Assembly: GCA_035455185.1 (NCBI GenBank) | Contig: DATIFQ010000401.1 | Span: 1 to 44,062 of the forward strand | Reading direction: 5' to 3' | Origin: JAEHDI01 sp035455185 | Lineage (GTDB): Bacteria; Acidobacteriota; Terriglobia; Bryobacterales; Bryobacteraceae | DNA: 44,062 nucleotides | In this document: positions 24,228-31,235 of the stretch, piece by piece | Layout: the number at the start of each line of letters is the position of its first letter | Numbering within the stretch: the first letter of the stretch is position 1 | Translations under genes and position numbers: made by a program | Notes under the pieces: generated by a model | The model's input: the letters and a program-made list of their open reading frames with translations, nothing else | Told to the model about the DNA's origin: nothing | Database searches by the model: none

Positions 24228-24244
24228 GTCCGGCTGTATCGGAC
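24228..24244 (+). promoter_or_regulatory. Small hairpin directly upstream of fliW
   Basis: GTCCG (24228-24232) and CGGAC (24240-24244) can pair around a 7-base loop, followed by TTTATCT and then the fliW ATG at 24252. No Shine-Dalgarno sequence is visible before this ATG. It might act as a weak terminator for motB or limit fliW translation. Confidence 0.3.
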
Positions 24245-24251
24245 TTTATCT

Positions 24252-24710
24252 ATGCCGGTTTCTCACACCAGGTATTTCGGGACGATTGACTACAGGGACG
24301 AGTCGGTGGTCCGGTTTCCCCACGGTCTGCCGGGCTTCGCGGAGGAAACCCGATTTCTGCTGATCGACCAGCCCGTGAACGAGCCGCTGGTGTTTCTCCA
24401 GAGCCTCTCCCGGCCCGACCTGTGCTTTCTGGCGCTGCCGGTGCTTGCGGTCTGTCCGGGTTACCAGCTTTCGATTCCGGCTGAGGATCTAGCCACTCTC
24501 GGGCTCCCCGAACAGCCGCAGCCGGAGATTGGGGCGGAGTTGTCCTGCCTGGCGATCGTCTCGCTCGCCGAAGACCGGCCGCCCGTAGCCAACCTGCTGG
24601 CACCGGTGCTGATCCATTGGAAGAACCGGAGGGCGGTGCAGGCGATCCAGGCTGAATTCGGGTACTCGTATGAGCATCCGCTATTCGCGGAGGCTGCGCC
24701 GTGCTCGTGA
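24252..24710 (+). CDS. fliW: Flagellar assembly factor FliW
   Basis: 152 residues. Conserved FliW features: FGTIDYRDESVVRFPHGLPGFAEETRFLLID (residues about 9-40), PLVFLQSLSRPDLCFLALP and the C-terminal NLLAPVLIHWKNRRAVQAI. FliW binds both flagellin and CsrA; when flagellin is exported, freed FliW sequesters CsrA and lets flagellin be translated. Its 3' end overlaps csrA by ten bases and the flagellin gene comes next, exactly the gene set this switch needs. Confidence 0.94.
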   Translation: MPVSHTRYFGTIDYRDESVVRFPHGLPGFAEETRFLLIDQPVNEPLVFLQSLSRPDLCFLALPVLAVCPGYQLSIPAEDLATLGLPEQPQPEIGAELSCLAIVSLAEDRPPVANLLAPVLIHWKNRRAVQAIQAEFGYSYEHPLFAEAAPCS

Positions 24711-24931
24711 TCCGGAGGCGCGCCGGAGAGTCGATCCTGATTGGCGACGACATCAGGATCGAGATCATCGAAACGGGCGCCGCGCGGGTGAAGCTCGGAA
24801 TTACCGCCCCGAGGGACGTCCCGGTGCTCCGCAACGAGATCCGGTTGGCGGGAGAGGCGAACCAGGCGGCGGCGCGGGAGGTGACCGCAGCGGCATTGAG
24901 CCGCCTGGTCGACAGGCTGCGGAGAACGTGA
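24701..24931 (+). CDS. csrA: Carbon storage regulator / translational repressor CsrA
   Basis: 76 residues from GTG 24701. Small RNA-binding dimer: residues 2-8 (LVIRRRA) and 42-48 (VLRNEIR, including R44) form the two RNA-contacting strands, both conserved. The C-terminal extension after residue 50 (alanine-rich helix ending RLVDRLRRT) is of the long type seen in CsrA proteins regulated by FliW. Overlaps fliW, so the two are translationally coupled. The likely target is the flagellin mRNA starting 120 bases downstream. Confidence 0.95.
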   Translation: MLVIRRRAGESILIGDDIRIEIIETGAARVKLGITAPRDVPVLRNEIRLAGEANQAAAREVTAAALSRLVDRLRRT

Positions 24932-25019
24932 ACCGCATACGACAAAATGCCGGCGAATGACACGATTTCGTCGCGGCGACCCGCTTCAGGCGGCAGCCCG
25001 CAATTGCCGCACGAAGCGC

Positions 25020-25046
25020 TCGAACTCCTGGCGGAGCGGCCGATAT
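25020..25046 (+). promoter_or_regulatory. Sigma-28-like promoter of fliC
   Basis: TCGAACTC (25020-25027), 11 bases, GCCGATAT (25039-25046). The -10 is a full match to the sigma-28 box; the -35 is weak but resembles that of the minus-strand promoter at 22167-22174. Expected start near 25053. Confidence 0.55.
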
Positions 25047-25107
25047 GAACACTGGCGGCCGAGAGATTCAGGCCGCTCCCGGCATGAAGCCGGGAACCTT
25101 CAAACAA

Positions 25108-25117
25108 ACAAGGATGT
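25108..25117 (+). promoter_or_regulatory. CsrA-binding site over the fliC ribosome-binding site
   Basis: ACAAGGATGT equals the core of the CsrA SELEX consensus (RUACARGGAUGU) base for base. Its AAGGA is also the Shine-Dalgarno sequence, ending 9 bases before the fliC ATG at 25124, so bound CsrA would block initiation. Confidence 0.7.
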
Positions 25118-25123
25118 GATTCA

Positions 25124-26632
25124 ATGGCCGTCTCAATTCAAACCAACGTCAATTCCATCGTTGCCCAGGAGAACCTCCGGGTGAACGGTGAGTTCCAGAG
25201 CCGGACGATCCAGCGGTTGACCTCCGGCTTCCGCATCAATTCTTCGGGTGACGACGCCGCGGGCCTGGCGGTAGCCAACAAGTTCCGCAGCGATATCGCC
25301 GAACTGACACAGGGCGTGCGCAACGCCAACGACGCCATCAGCGTGCTGCAACTGGTGGATGGCGGGCTGAACAACGTCTCCAAGCTGCTGGACCGGCTGA
25401 AGACGTTGGCCAGCCAGTCGGCGTCGGGGACGTTCACCGGGAGCCGGACCACGTTGAACAACGAGTACCAGGCGCTGCTGACGGAAATCGACCGGCAGGC
25501 CTCGAACATCGGCTTGGTGGGCGGCGGGGCGAACAACAAAGTTCTCGACATCTACATCGGTGGCGGCAGTACGCAGGCCAACGCTCAGGTGAGCATCGAC
25601 CTCAGCGGCACTGCCAACCAGACGGACTCCGCCGGCCTCGGCCTCGCCAATACTGCAATTTCGGGCGGCGGGACGGCGCTGACGGGCAACTCGGTCCGTC
25701 TCGACAACTCGGCGCTTTCGTTCCTCAACGGCAGCGACACGCAGGCGTTTACTTTCCGGATCTATAACGGCTCGGGTACGGAGAACGTGGTCGTGACGGT
25801 GGCCGGCTCCGCCTCTGGCATCAGCGGGACCGAAGTGCTGAACCAGTTGAACAGCGCCCTAAGCACGTACGGCATCTCGGCATCCACGGTAGGATCGGGT
25901 GCCGATGTCGGCGAGTTGCAGTTCGGCGGCTCGCGGGCTTTCTCGGTTTCGGTGGCTGCTCCGGCCGGCGCGGGCCAGGCAGCGGTGACGGCAGGCAGCA
26001 CGGCCGTCAACACGGGCAACTACCATTACGATGTGGCAGCAGCCGATTTCGTTGCGGTTTCTGCCGGCTCGGAGGTTGTGACATTCGCCAACGCCAACGG
26101 CACCGCGAACGTGACCTTCTCCACCACTTCCGGCAACACGGTGGCGAACTCGATCGCGGCCATTAACGCGCAAACGGCGTCGCTCGGTATCTATGCGGTC
26201 GCCGATGCCGCGGGCACCGGGTTCTCGATCCAAAGCTCCAGCAGCTTCACCCTGGTGAAAACCCAGGCTGCGGGCACGGGCGTGGTGATCACGGGTGCGG
26301 TGGGCGCCAAGACGGTGACGGCGCCTGCGGCCGGCGCAAGCGCCACCGGCAATGCGCTGTCGGCGATCACGTCCCTGACGTCGGCGGTAACGACCCTCGG
26401 CCTGGTACAGGGCCGGGTGGGAACCGGCCAGAACAAGATGTTCTACGCGATCCAACTGGCCCAGTCGCAGATTTCCAGCTTCTCCGCTGCCGAGTCGCGC
26501 ATTCGCGACGCGGACATCGCGGCGGAGGCGGCGAACCTGACCAAGGCTCAGGTGCTGGAGCAGGCGTCGCTGGCGGCGATGGCGCAAGCCAACTCCTCGC
26601 CGCAGGCGGTGCTGGCGCTGCTGAGGGCGTAG
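25124..26632 (+). CDS. fliC: Flagellin FliC
   Basis: 502-residue filament subunit. The N-terminal D0/D1 part (SIQTNVNSIVAQENLRVN, RLTSGFRINSSGDDAAGLAV, residues 2-50 and on to about 140) and C-terminal part (SAAESRIRDADIAAEAANL, QASLAAMAQANSSPQAVLALLRA) are classic. The central 150-400 region is Ala/Gly/Thr/Ser-rich and contains two units resembling the Flagellin_IN motif (FRIYNGSGTENVVVTV...YGISAS and VTFANANGTANVTFST...LGIYAV), making the exposed domain larger than in minimal flagellins. It is very poor in Lys and has no Cys. Translation is probably controlled by CsrA. Confidence 0.96.
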   Translation: MAVSIQTNVNSIVAQENLRVNGEFQSRTIQRLTSGFRINSSGDDAAGLAVANKFRSDIAELTQGVRNANDAISVLQLVDGGLNNVSKLLDRLKTLASQSASGTFTGSRTTLNNEYQALLTEIDRQASNIGLVGGGANNKVLDIYIGGGSTQANAQVSIDLSGTANQTDSAGLGLANTAISGGGTALTGNSVRLDNSALSFLNGSDTQAFTFRIYNGSGTENVVVTVAGSASGISGTEVLNQLNSALSTYGISASTVGSGADVGELQFGGSRAFSVSVAAPAGAGQAAVTAGSTAVNTGNYHYDVAAADFVAVSAGSEVVTFANANGTANVTFSTTSGNTVANSIAAINAQTASLGIYAVADAAGTGFSIQSSSSFTLVKTQAAGTGVVITGAVGAKTVTAPAAGASATGNALSAITSLTSAVTTLGLVQGRVGTGQNKMFYAIQLAQSQISSFSAAESRIRDADIAAEAANLTKAQVLEQASLAAMAQANSSPQAVLALLRA

Positions 26633-26663
26633 AGGCTCGCAGCTTGCAGCACGTAGCAAACGG

Positions 26664-26699
26664 CTCGCGGCCCGTGGAGACTGATTCACAGGCCGCGAG
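26664..26699 (+). terminator. Long hairpin after fliC
   Basis: CTCGCGGCC (26664-26672) pairs with GGCCGCGAG (26691-26699), and inside it GTG (26674-26676) can pair with CAC (26687-26689). This nine-plus-three base stem could end or slow the fliC transcript. There is no T-run after it, so intrinsic termination is uncertain; mRNA stabilisation is an alternative. Confidence 0.5.
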
Positions 26700-26714
26700 T
26701 GTCTGAGGCCAAAG

Positions 26715-28067
26715 ATGAATTCGACTTCTGCCATCTTCAACGGCACCAGCCGGTACTCGGCGGACTTTCAGCAGATCATCGACCGCGCGGTGGCCATCGC
26801 CTCCCTGCCGATGATGCAGATGGAGAGCGCGAAGACGGCGCTCGACGATCAGGCCAAGGCCCTCGAGAGCCTCGACACACGTTTCGCGGCGGTCGATAGC
26901 GCTATCCGAAGTCTGGAGTCGGCCGCCGCGAACAACTCGTACGTGCTCTCGAACTCGGACGGCGGCGTGGTGGCGGCCAGCGTGTCGAGTGGGGCGCTGA
27001 CTGGTGTTTACACGGTGGAGGTGGTCGAGGCCGGTTCGTACACGAGCTCTATGAGCAAGGACGGGCTGACGGCGGTCGCCGACCCGTCGGCGGAGAGTAT
27101 CAGCCTGGCTTCGACGTTCACGCTGACGGTGGCCGGGGAGACGTATGAGATCACACCCTCTGGCGACACTCTCACGGCCCTGGCGGCGGCCATCAATGCG
27201 GAGACAGAGGCCAGTGTGGAAGCGACGATCGTCAACATAGGAGGCCCGTCGGCACCCGATTACCGGCTGTCGCTAAGGAGCGCCAGGCTCGGCGCGGTTT
27301 CCATACAGCTCAACGACGGGTCGGCCGATCTGGTGGACACGCTGGCGTCCGGAACGCCGGCGAGTTACCGCGTGAACGGGCAACCTTCCACGGCCGTCTC
27401 GACCGACTCGCGCTCGGTGACGGTGGCGCCAGGACTTACCGTCACACTGCTGAAGGCGGGCACGGCCAACCTGACGGTTTCGCGCAACACGGCCGGTATC
27501 AGCAACGCGCTGGCCTCGTTCGCCGGCGCCTACAACGCCGCCGTCGATGAAGTGGACCTTCACCGCGGCAAGGATGCCGGAGCGCTGAAGGGGAACAGTG
27601 TCCTGTTCACGCTGTCCCAGACCTTGCGGGAGATTGCGGGCTACTCAACGGGCACGGACGGTATTGCTTCGCTCACCTCGCTCGGGCTCGCTTTCGACGA
27701 CCAGGGCAAGCTCTCGTTCGACGCGACCGCATTCTCGAACGCCGTCGCCGGGAATCTCAGCGGCCTGCTGTCGTTCCTCGGCAGTGCCTCAGAGAGCGGA
27801 TTCCTGCAATCGGCCACCAGTGCGATGGACGCGGTCGTGGGTACAACCGATGGCATCGTTAAGGCAGCCATTGGCTCGCTTCAGACCCAGATTGCCGGAC
27901 AGGCCGGCCGTATCTCCTCGGAGCAGGATCGGATCGACCAGATCGAGCAGGGCCTCCGGGAGAGGATGGCCGCCGCGGATGCGCTGATTGCCGCGCTCGA
28001 GCGGCAGGTCGGCTATTTCACCAGCCTGTTCGAATCGATGCGCCTGGCGCGGGAGAGCCGGAGGTGA
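26715..28067 (+). CDS. fliD: Flagellar filament cap protein FliD
   Basis: 450 residues. Sits at the filament tip and helps flagellin fold. FliD_N region at about residues 10-105 (FQQIIDRAVAIASLPMMQMESAKTALDD), a Flagellin_IN-type unit (FTLTVAGETYEITPSGDTLTALAAAINAETEASVEATIV) at about 135-180, and FliD_C from about 270 (AYNAAVDEVDLHRGKDAGALKGNSVLFTLSQTLREI, GLAFDDQGKLSFDATAF) to a C-terminal coiled coil (DRIDQIEQGLRERM...FTSLFESMRLARES). Its stop overlaps the next start (GTGA at 28064). Confidence 0.94.
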   Translation: MNSTSAIFNGTSRYSADFQQIIDRAVAIASLPMMQMESAKTALDDQAKALESLDTRFAAVDSAIRSLESAAANNSYVLSNSDGGVVAASVSSGALTGVYTVEVVEAGSYTSSMSKDGLTAVADPSAESISLASTFTLTVAGETYEITPSGDTLTALAAAINAETEASVEATIVNIGGPSAPDYRLSLRSARLGAVSIQLNDGSADLVDTLASGTPASYRVNGQPSTAVSTDSRSVTVAPGLTVTLLKAGTANLTVSRNTAGISNALASFAGAYNAAVDEVDLHRGKDAGALKGNSVLFTLSQTLREIAGYSTGTDGIASLTSLGLAFDDQGKLSFDATAFSNAVAGNLSGLLSFLGSASESGFLQSATSAMDAVVGTTDGIVKAAIGSLQTQIAGQAGRISSEQDRIDQIEQGLRERMAAADALIAALERQVGYFTSLFESMRLARESRR

Positions 28068-28369
28068 CGGAGGCCGGCGTAGTGGAGGCGCGGTTCCGGG
28101 AGGCCGTGGCCCGTGGGGACTGGGCGGAGGCGCGGAGATGCCTGCCGGAGTACGGACGGGAGATTGAAGAACGGCTTCGCAACCTCCCGCCCGGCGAGGA
28201 TGCGGCGGCTTTGCTCGGGCGGGCGGTGAAGTTGCTGGAGCAGGTCCGCCGGGCGGCCGTCTCCGAGCGCGCACAAGCCGGCACGGAACTGGAGCGCCTG
28301 GCGGCGGCGGTCTCTTACCGGCGTGCCGGGCACGAAGGCTTTCGGGCGACACTCGAACTCGAAGGCTGA
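28064..28369 (+). CDS. Small helical protein in the fliT position
   Basis: 101 residues from a GTG that overlaps the fliD stop, so translation is coupled to FliD. Entirely alpha-helical and charged (VEARFREAVARGDWAEARRCLPEYGREIEERLRNL-like, residues 7-40; then LLGRAVKLLEQVRRAAVSERAQ). FliT, the export chaperone for FliD, is a small helical protein encoded next to fliD, and this gene has the right size, fold class and position. Sequence identity to FliT is not obvious to me, so this is a positional call. Confidence 0.55.
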   Translation: MTEAGVVEARFREAVARGDWAEARRCLPEYGREIEERLRNLPPGEDAAALLGRAVKLLEQVRRAAVSERAQAGTELERLAAAVSYRRAGHEGFRATLELEG

Positions 28370-28377
28370 AACGCCCG

Positions 28378-28403
28378 TTTTCTGTCGCCGGCAATTTTCT
28401 GTC
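28378..28403 (+). repeat. Direct repeat TTTTCTGTC upstream of flgB
   Basis: TTTTCTGTC occurs at 28378-28386 and 28395-28403, 17 bases apart, in the 108-base gap before flgB. Two copies on the same face spacing could be activator half-sites, or chance. Confidence 0.3.
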
Positions 28404-28447
28404 ATTCCTTCCTTCAGATGGTTCCTTACTTTTCTGCGGGTTCGCAG

Positions 28448-28463
28448 TGGTCCGTTTCGTGCC
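28448..28463 (+). promoter_or_regulatory. Weak sigma-54-like promoter before flgB
   Basis: TGGTCCGTTTCGTGCC keeps the invariant GG-N10-GC of sigma-54 promoters (consensus TGGCACG-N4-TTGCW) with four mismatches elsewhere. Transcription would start near 28474, only four bases before the flgB ATG, which leaves no room for a ribosome-binding site and weakens the call. Confidence 0.2.
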
Positions 28464-28477
28464 TTGGATCTGGCGTG

Positions 28478-28816
28478 ATGCTGGATCGTCTCGGCGGCCG
28501 CCTGGAACAGTACATGAACCTGTTGAGCGCGCGCCAGCGGCAGGTCGCCTCAAACATCGCCAACGCCGACACGCCGGGCTACAAGACCCGGGACATCAAC
28601 TTTCAGGCAGAATTCCGAGACCTGATGGAGAACGGGTCCCCGCGCGCGGTGGAGGTAGCCGGCTTACAGGCGAAGAACGACGGCAACAACGTCAGTCTGG
28701 ACCGCGAGGCGCGCCTGCTGGCGGAGAACGCGCTACGATTCAGCGTCGCGACGAGTCTTGCCCGCGCGGAGATCCGGGCTGTGAAGTCGGCGATTCAGGA
28801 AGGGAAAGGCGTATGA
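28478..28816 (+). CDS. flgB: Flagellar proximal rod protein FlgB
   Basis: 112 residues from ATG 28478 (MLDRLGGRLEQYMNLLSARQ); an in-frame ATG at 28418 would add 20 residues unlike the family. Contains the rod-protein signature NIANADTPGYKTRDINF (about 25-41) and a C-terminal helical segment (EARLLAENALRFSVATSLAR...). Forms part of the proximal rod across the periplasm. First gene of the basal-body operon flgB-flgC-fliE-fliF-fliG-fliH-fliI-fliJ; ATGA overlap with flgC. Confidence 0.93.
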   Translation: MLDRLGGRLEQYMNLLSARQRQVASNIANADTPGYKTRDINFQAEFRDLMENGSPRAVEVAGLQAKNDGNNVSLDREARLLAENALRFSVATSLARAEIRAVKSAIQEGKGV

Positions 28817-29247
28817 GCCTGTTCTCTCTGCTTTCAGTGAGCGCTTCGGGGATGGCGGCGCAGAGGACGCGCGCCGAACTGCTGGTGGAAAACCTGGCCA
28901 ACGCGGAGACGACCCGCACTCCGGAAGGCGGCCCATACCGCCGGAAAGACGCGGTCTTTGCAGTCGACGGAGCGCCATCGCCATTCGCGTCGGTGTTCCA
29001 AAGCGTGTCGGGTGCGCCGGACGGAGTGAAGGTGGAGGAGATCGTTGTCGACACACGCGAGCCGGAGCGCCGGTATCTGCCAGGGCACCCGGACGCGGAC
29101 GGCGAAGGTTATGTTGCCTTCCCACGGGTAAACGCCGCGGAGGACATGGTGGACCTGATGGGCGCGTCGCGCGGCTACCATGCCAACGTGTCCGCCATGT
29201 CGGCGGTGAAGGAAATGATCCATCGCTCTATCGATCTGCTGCGTTAA
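28813..29247 (+). CDS. flgC: Flagellar proximal rod protein FlgC
   Basis: 144 residues from ATG 28813, overlapping the flgB stop. N-terminal rod motif is slightly divergent: VSASGMAAQRTRAELLVENLANAETTRTPEGGPYRRKD (usually N-x-A-N-x-x-T-x-x-T). The middle has VDTREPERRYLPGHPDADGEGYVAFPRVN, and the C-terminal helix is MVDLMGASRGYHANVSAMSAVKEMIHRSIDLL, strongly typical of FlgC. Proximal rod component. Confidence 0.93.
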   Translation: MSLFSLLSVSASGMAAQRTRAELLVENLANAETTRTPEGGPYRRKDAVFAVDGAPSPFASVFQSVSGAPDGVKVEEIVVDTREPERRYLPGHPDADGEGYVAFPRVNAAEDMVDLMGASRGYHANVSAMSAVKEMIHRSIDLLR

Positions 29248-29260
29248 CGGAGTAAGCGGA

Positions 29261-29557
29261 ATGGTCAACTCGATTTCCCCGATCCGAAATGTGTCGTTGC
29301 CCGAGCTGGCGGCCCCACCCGGGAAGGAAGGTGCATCCGGCGCGTTTCGGAGCCTGCTGGAGGGAGCGATCGTGCCGGTGGAGAACGCGCGCGGACTGGC
29401 GGCCGATTCCGTGGAGAAGTTCCTAGCGGGCGAGGGCGAAGAACTTCATTCGACGGTACTGGCGGTGCAGAGGGCGGAAATGGCGCTCGACCTGTTCCTT
29501 CAAGTGCGCAACAAGGTGGTTCAGGCTTATCAGGAAATCATGAGGATGCAAGTCTGA
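29261..29557 (+). CDS. fliE: Flagellar hook-basal body protein FliE
   Basis: 98 residues. FliE joins the MS ring to the rod. The C-terminal half carries the family pattern: LHSTVLAVQRAEMALDLFLQVRNKVVQAYQEIMRMQV (residues about 62-98), with the terminal Y-Q-E-I-M-R-M-x-V. The N-terminal part is variable and Pro/Gly-rich. Thirteen bases after flgC and 25 before fliF. Confidence 0.93.
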   Translation: MVNSISPIRNVSLPELAAPPGKEGASGAFRSLLEGAIVPVENARGLAADSVEKFLAGEGEELHSTVLAVQRAEMALDLFLQVRNKVVQAYQEIMRMQV

Positions 29558-29582
29558 GCCCCTCGGGGCCCGGCCGAACCCG

Positions 29583-31223
29583 ATGTCGCAATGGAAAAAG
29601 ATCCTGGCCTCGTTCTCGACGCGGCAGCGCGTCGCGATCCTGCTCGCGGTGGCAGTCGCCGGCGCGGGCCTGTGGGCGCTGACCCGATGGCGCCGGGAGA
29701 CCGACTTCCGTCCTTTATATACGGCACTCGAGGCGGACGACGCTGCCGCGATGGTCTCAAGGCTGAAAGAAACCGGTGTCGAGTACCGCCTTTCCGAGGA
29801 CGGGCGAACTATTCTGGCACCGTCGGCGAAAGTGGCCGAGGCACGCCTTTCGATGGCGGCAGCGGGCCTTCCCAAGACAGGGCGCATCGGCTTCGAGCTG
29901 TTTGACGGCACGAAATTCTTGGCGACCGAGTTCGCCGAGCACGTCAACTACGCGCGCGCCCTCGAGGGGGAACTGGAACGATCGGTGATGTACCTTGCGG
30001 CGGTGGAGCGCGCGCGCATTCACCTGACGTTCCCGAAAGACTCGGTGTTTCTGGAGGCGCGGCAGCCGGCCAAGGCGAGTGTGATCCTGAAAGTGCGGCC
30101 TGGAGCGCGCCTCACGCCGCAGAACGTCGTCGCGGTAAGCCACCTTGTGGCGAGCGCCGTCGAGGGATTGACGCCGGATGCGGTATCGGTGCTCGATATG
30201 CAGGGGAACCTGCTGAGCCGTCCCCGGAGGATGTTGACGGCTGACGGGATGGGGGCCTCGGACGGGATGCTCGAATTCCGGCAGAGCGTCGAAAAAGACC
30301 TGCTGGCGAAGATCCACGCGACGCTCGAACCGCTGGGCGGTCCGGAGAAGTTCCGCGCAAGCGTGTCAGTGGATTGCGACTTCTCGAGCGGCGAGCAGAG
30401 CGAAGAGACCTTCGACCCGGCGCGTTCGGTGATGGTGACTTCGCAGAAAACCGAGGACGTCAGCGGAGGCGCGGGTAGTTCTGGAGTCCCCGGTACGGCG
30501 TCGAACCTGCCTCGGCCGAGCTCGCGTCCGGGAAGCTCCCAAACCGGACTCACGCGCCGAACGGAGAACATCACCTACCAGTCGAGCCGCGTGGTGCGGA
30601 GGATGCGGCTGCCGCTCGGAAATACCCAGCGGATGTCGGTGGCGGTCATTGTCGATCAGGCTGTCCGATGGGAAGGAACGGGGGCGAAGGCGCGAAAGGT
30701 GATGGAACCCCCGACGCCGGAACGGATGAAGTCGATCCGCGATCTGGTGGCGGGAGCGATCGGCTTCAATGCCGCGCGCGGAGACCGGCTCATCGTGGAG
30801 AGCCTGCCATTCGAGTCGACGCTCCAACTGGAGCCTCCCGAGGGCGCCCCCGCGCCATCGCCCGCGTCCCCGCTGTCAGCGTGGCTGGAGATCCTTCGGA
30901 AAGCGGGCGCGGCGGCGATCCTGCTGCTGGCGCTGTCCGCCGCCGTGGTTCTGGCGCGGAGAAAGCGCCGGCGGAAGGTCCAGATTTCGTCACCCCGGGA
31001 GCTTTCCGCCACGCCGGGCGAGAAGCCGGACGGCAAGTCCATCGCCGGAGTGGTCGAAGAGGCGAAGCGGATCGAGCAAGCAAGCGGCGCGCTGCTGGAG
31101 TCGCCGCCCGCGCCGACCAAGAAGGCGGATCTGCTGGCGGGACGGCTCCGGGACGTCATCAAGGCGGATCCCAGCGGTCTGGCGCAGGTCATGCGCACCT
31201 GGCTCGCGGAAGAGGAGGAGTAG
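29583..31223 (+). CDS. fliF: Flagellar MS-ring protein FliF
   Basis: 546 residues, normal length. First membrane helix at about 17-35 (RVAILLAVAVAGAGLWAL), then the ring-building domains: FRPLYTALEADDAAAMVSRLKETGVEYRL, MAAAGLPKTGRIGFELFD, EGELERSVMYLAAVERARIHLTFPKDSVFL, ALVEG-like SAVEGLTPDAVSVLDMQGNLLS. A periplasmic low-complexity insert follows (SSGVPGTASNLPRPSSRPGSS, about 300-320). Second helix at about 440-460 (AGAAAILLLALSAAVVLA), then the cytoplasmic tail ending VIKADPSGLAQVMRTWLAEEEE, the FliG-binding peptide. Complete. Confidence 0.95.
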   Translation: MSQWKKILASFSTRQRVAILLAVAVAGAGLWALTRWRRETDFRPLYTALEADDAAAMVSRLKETGVEYRLSEDGRTILAPSAKVAEARLSMAAAGLPKTGRIGFELFDGTKFLATEFAEHVNYARALEGELERSVMYLAAVERARIHLTFPKDSVFLEARQPAKASVILKVRPGARLTPQNVVAVSHLVASAVEGLTPDAVSVLDMQGNLLSRPRRMLTADGMGASDGMLEFRQSVEKDLLAKIHATLEPLGGPEKFRASVSVDCDFSSGEQSEETFDPARSVMVTSQKTEDVSGGAGSSGVPGTASNLPRPSSRPGSSQTGLTRRTENITYQSSRVVRRMRLPLGNTQRMSVAVIVDQAVRWEGTGAKARKVMEPPTPERMKSIRDLVAGAIGFNAARGDRLIVESLPFESTLQLEPPEGAPAPSPASPLSAWLEILRKAGAAAILLLALSAAVVLARRKRRRKVQISSPRELSATPGEKPDGKSIAGVVEEAKRIEQASGALLESPPAPTKKADLLAGRLRDVIKADPSGLAQVMRTWLAEEEE

Positions 31224-31235
31224 GCGCACCCGGCG

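Larger units (their letters stand above)
24932..25123 (+). promoter_or_regulatory. csrA-fliC intergenic region with structured flagellin leader
   Basis: 192 bases. From a start near 25053 the leader of about 71 bases would form two hairpins: GCGGCC (25055-25060) with GGCCGC (25071-25076), and CCCGGC (25078-25083) with GCCGGG (25089-25094). The unpaired segment CAAACAAACA follows and leads into the CsrA/ribosome-binding site listed separately. A second GGA (25093-25095) sits at the base of hairpin two and could be a second CsrA contact. Confidence 0.55.
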
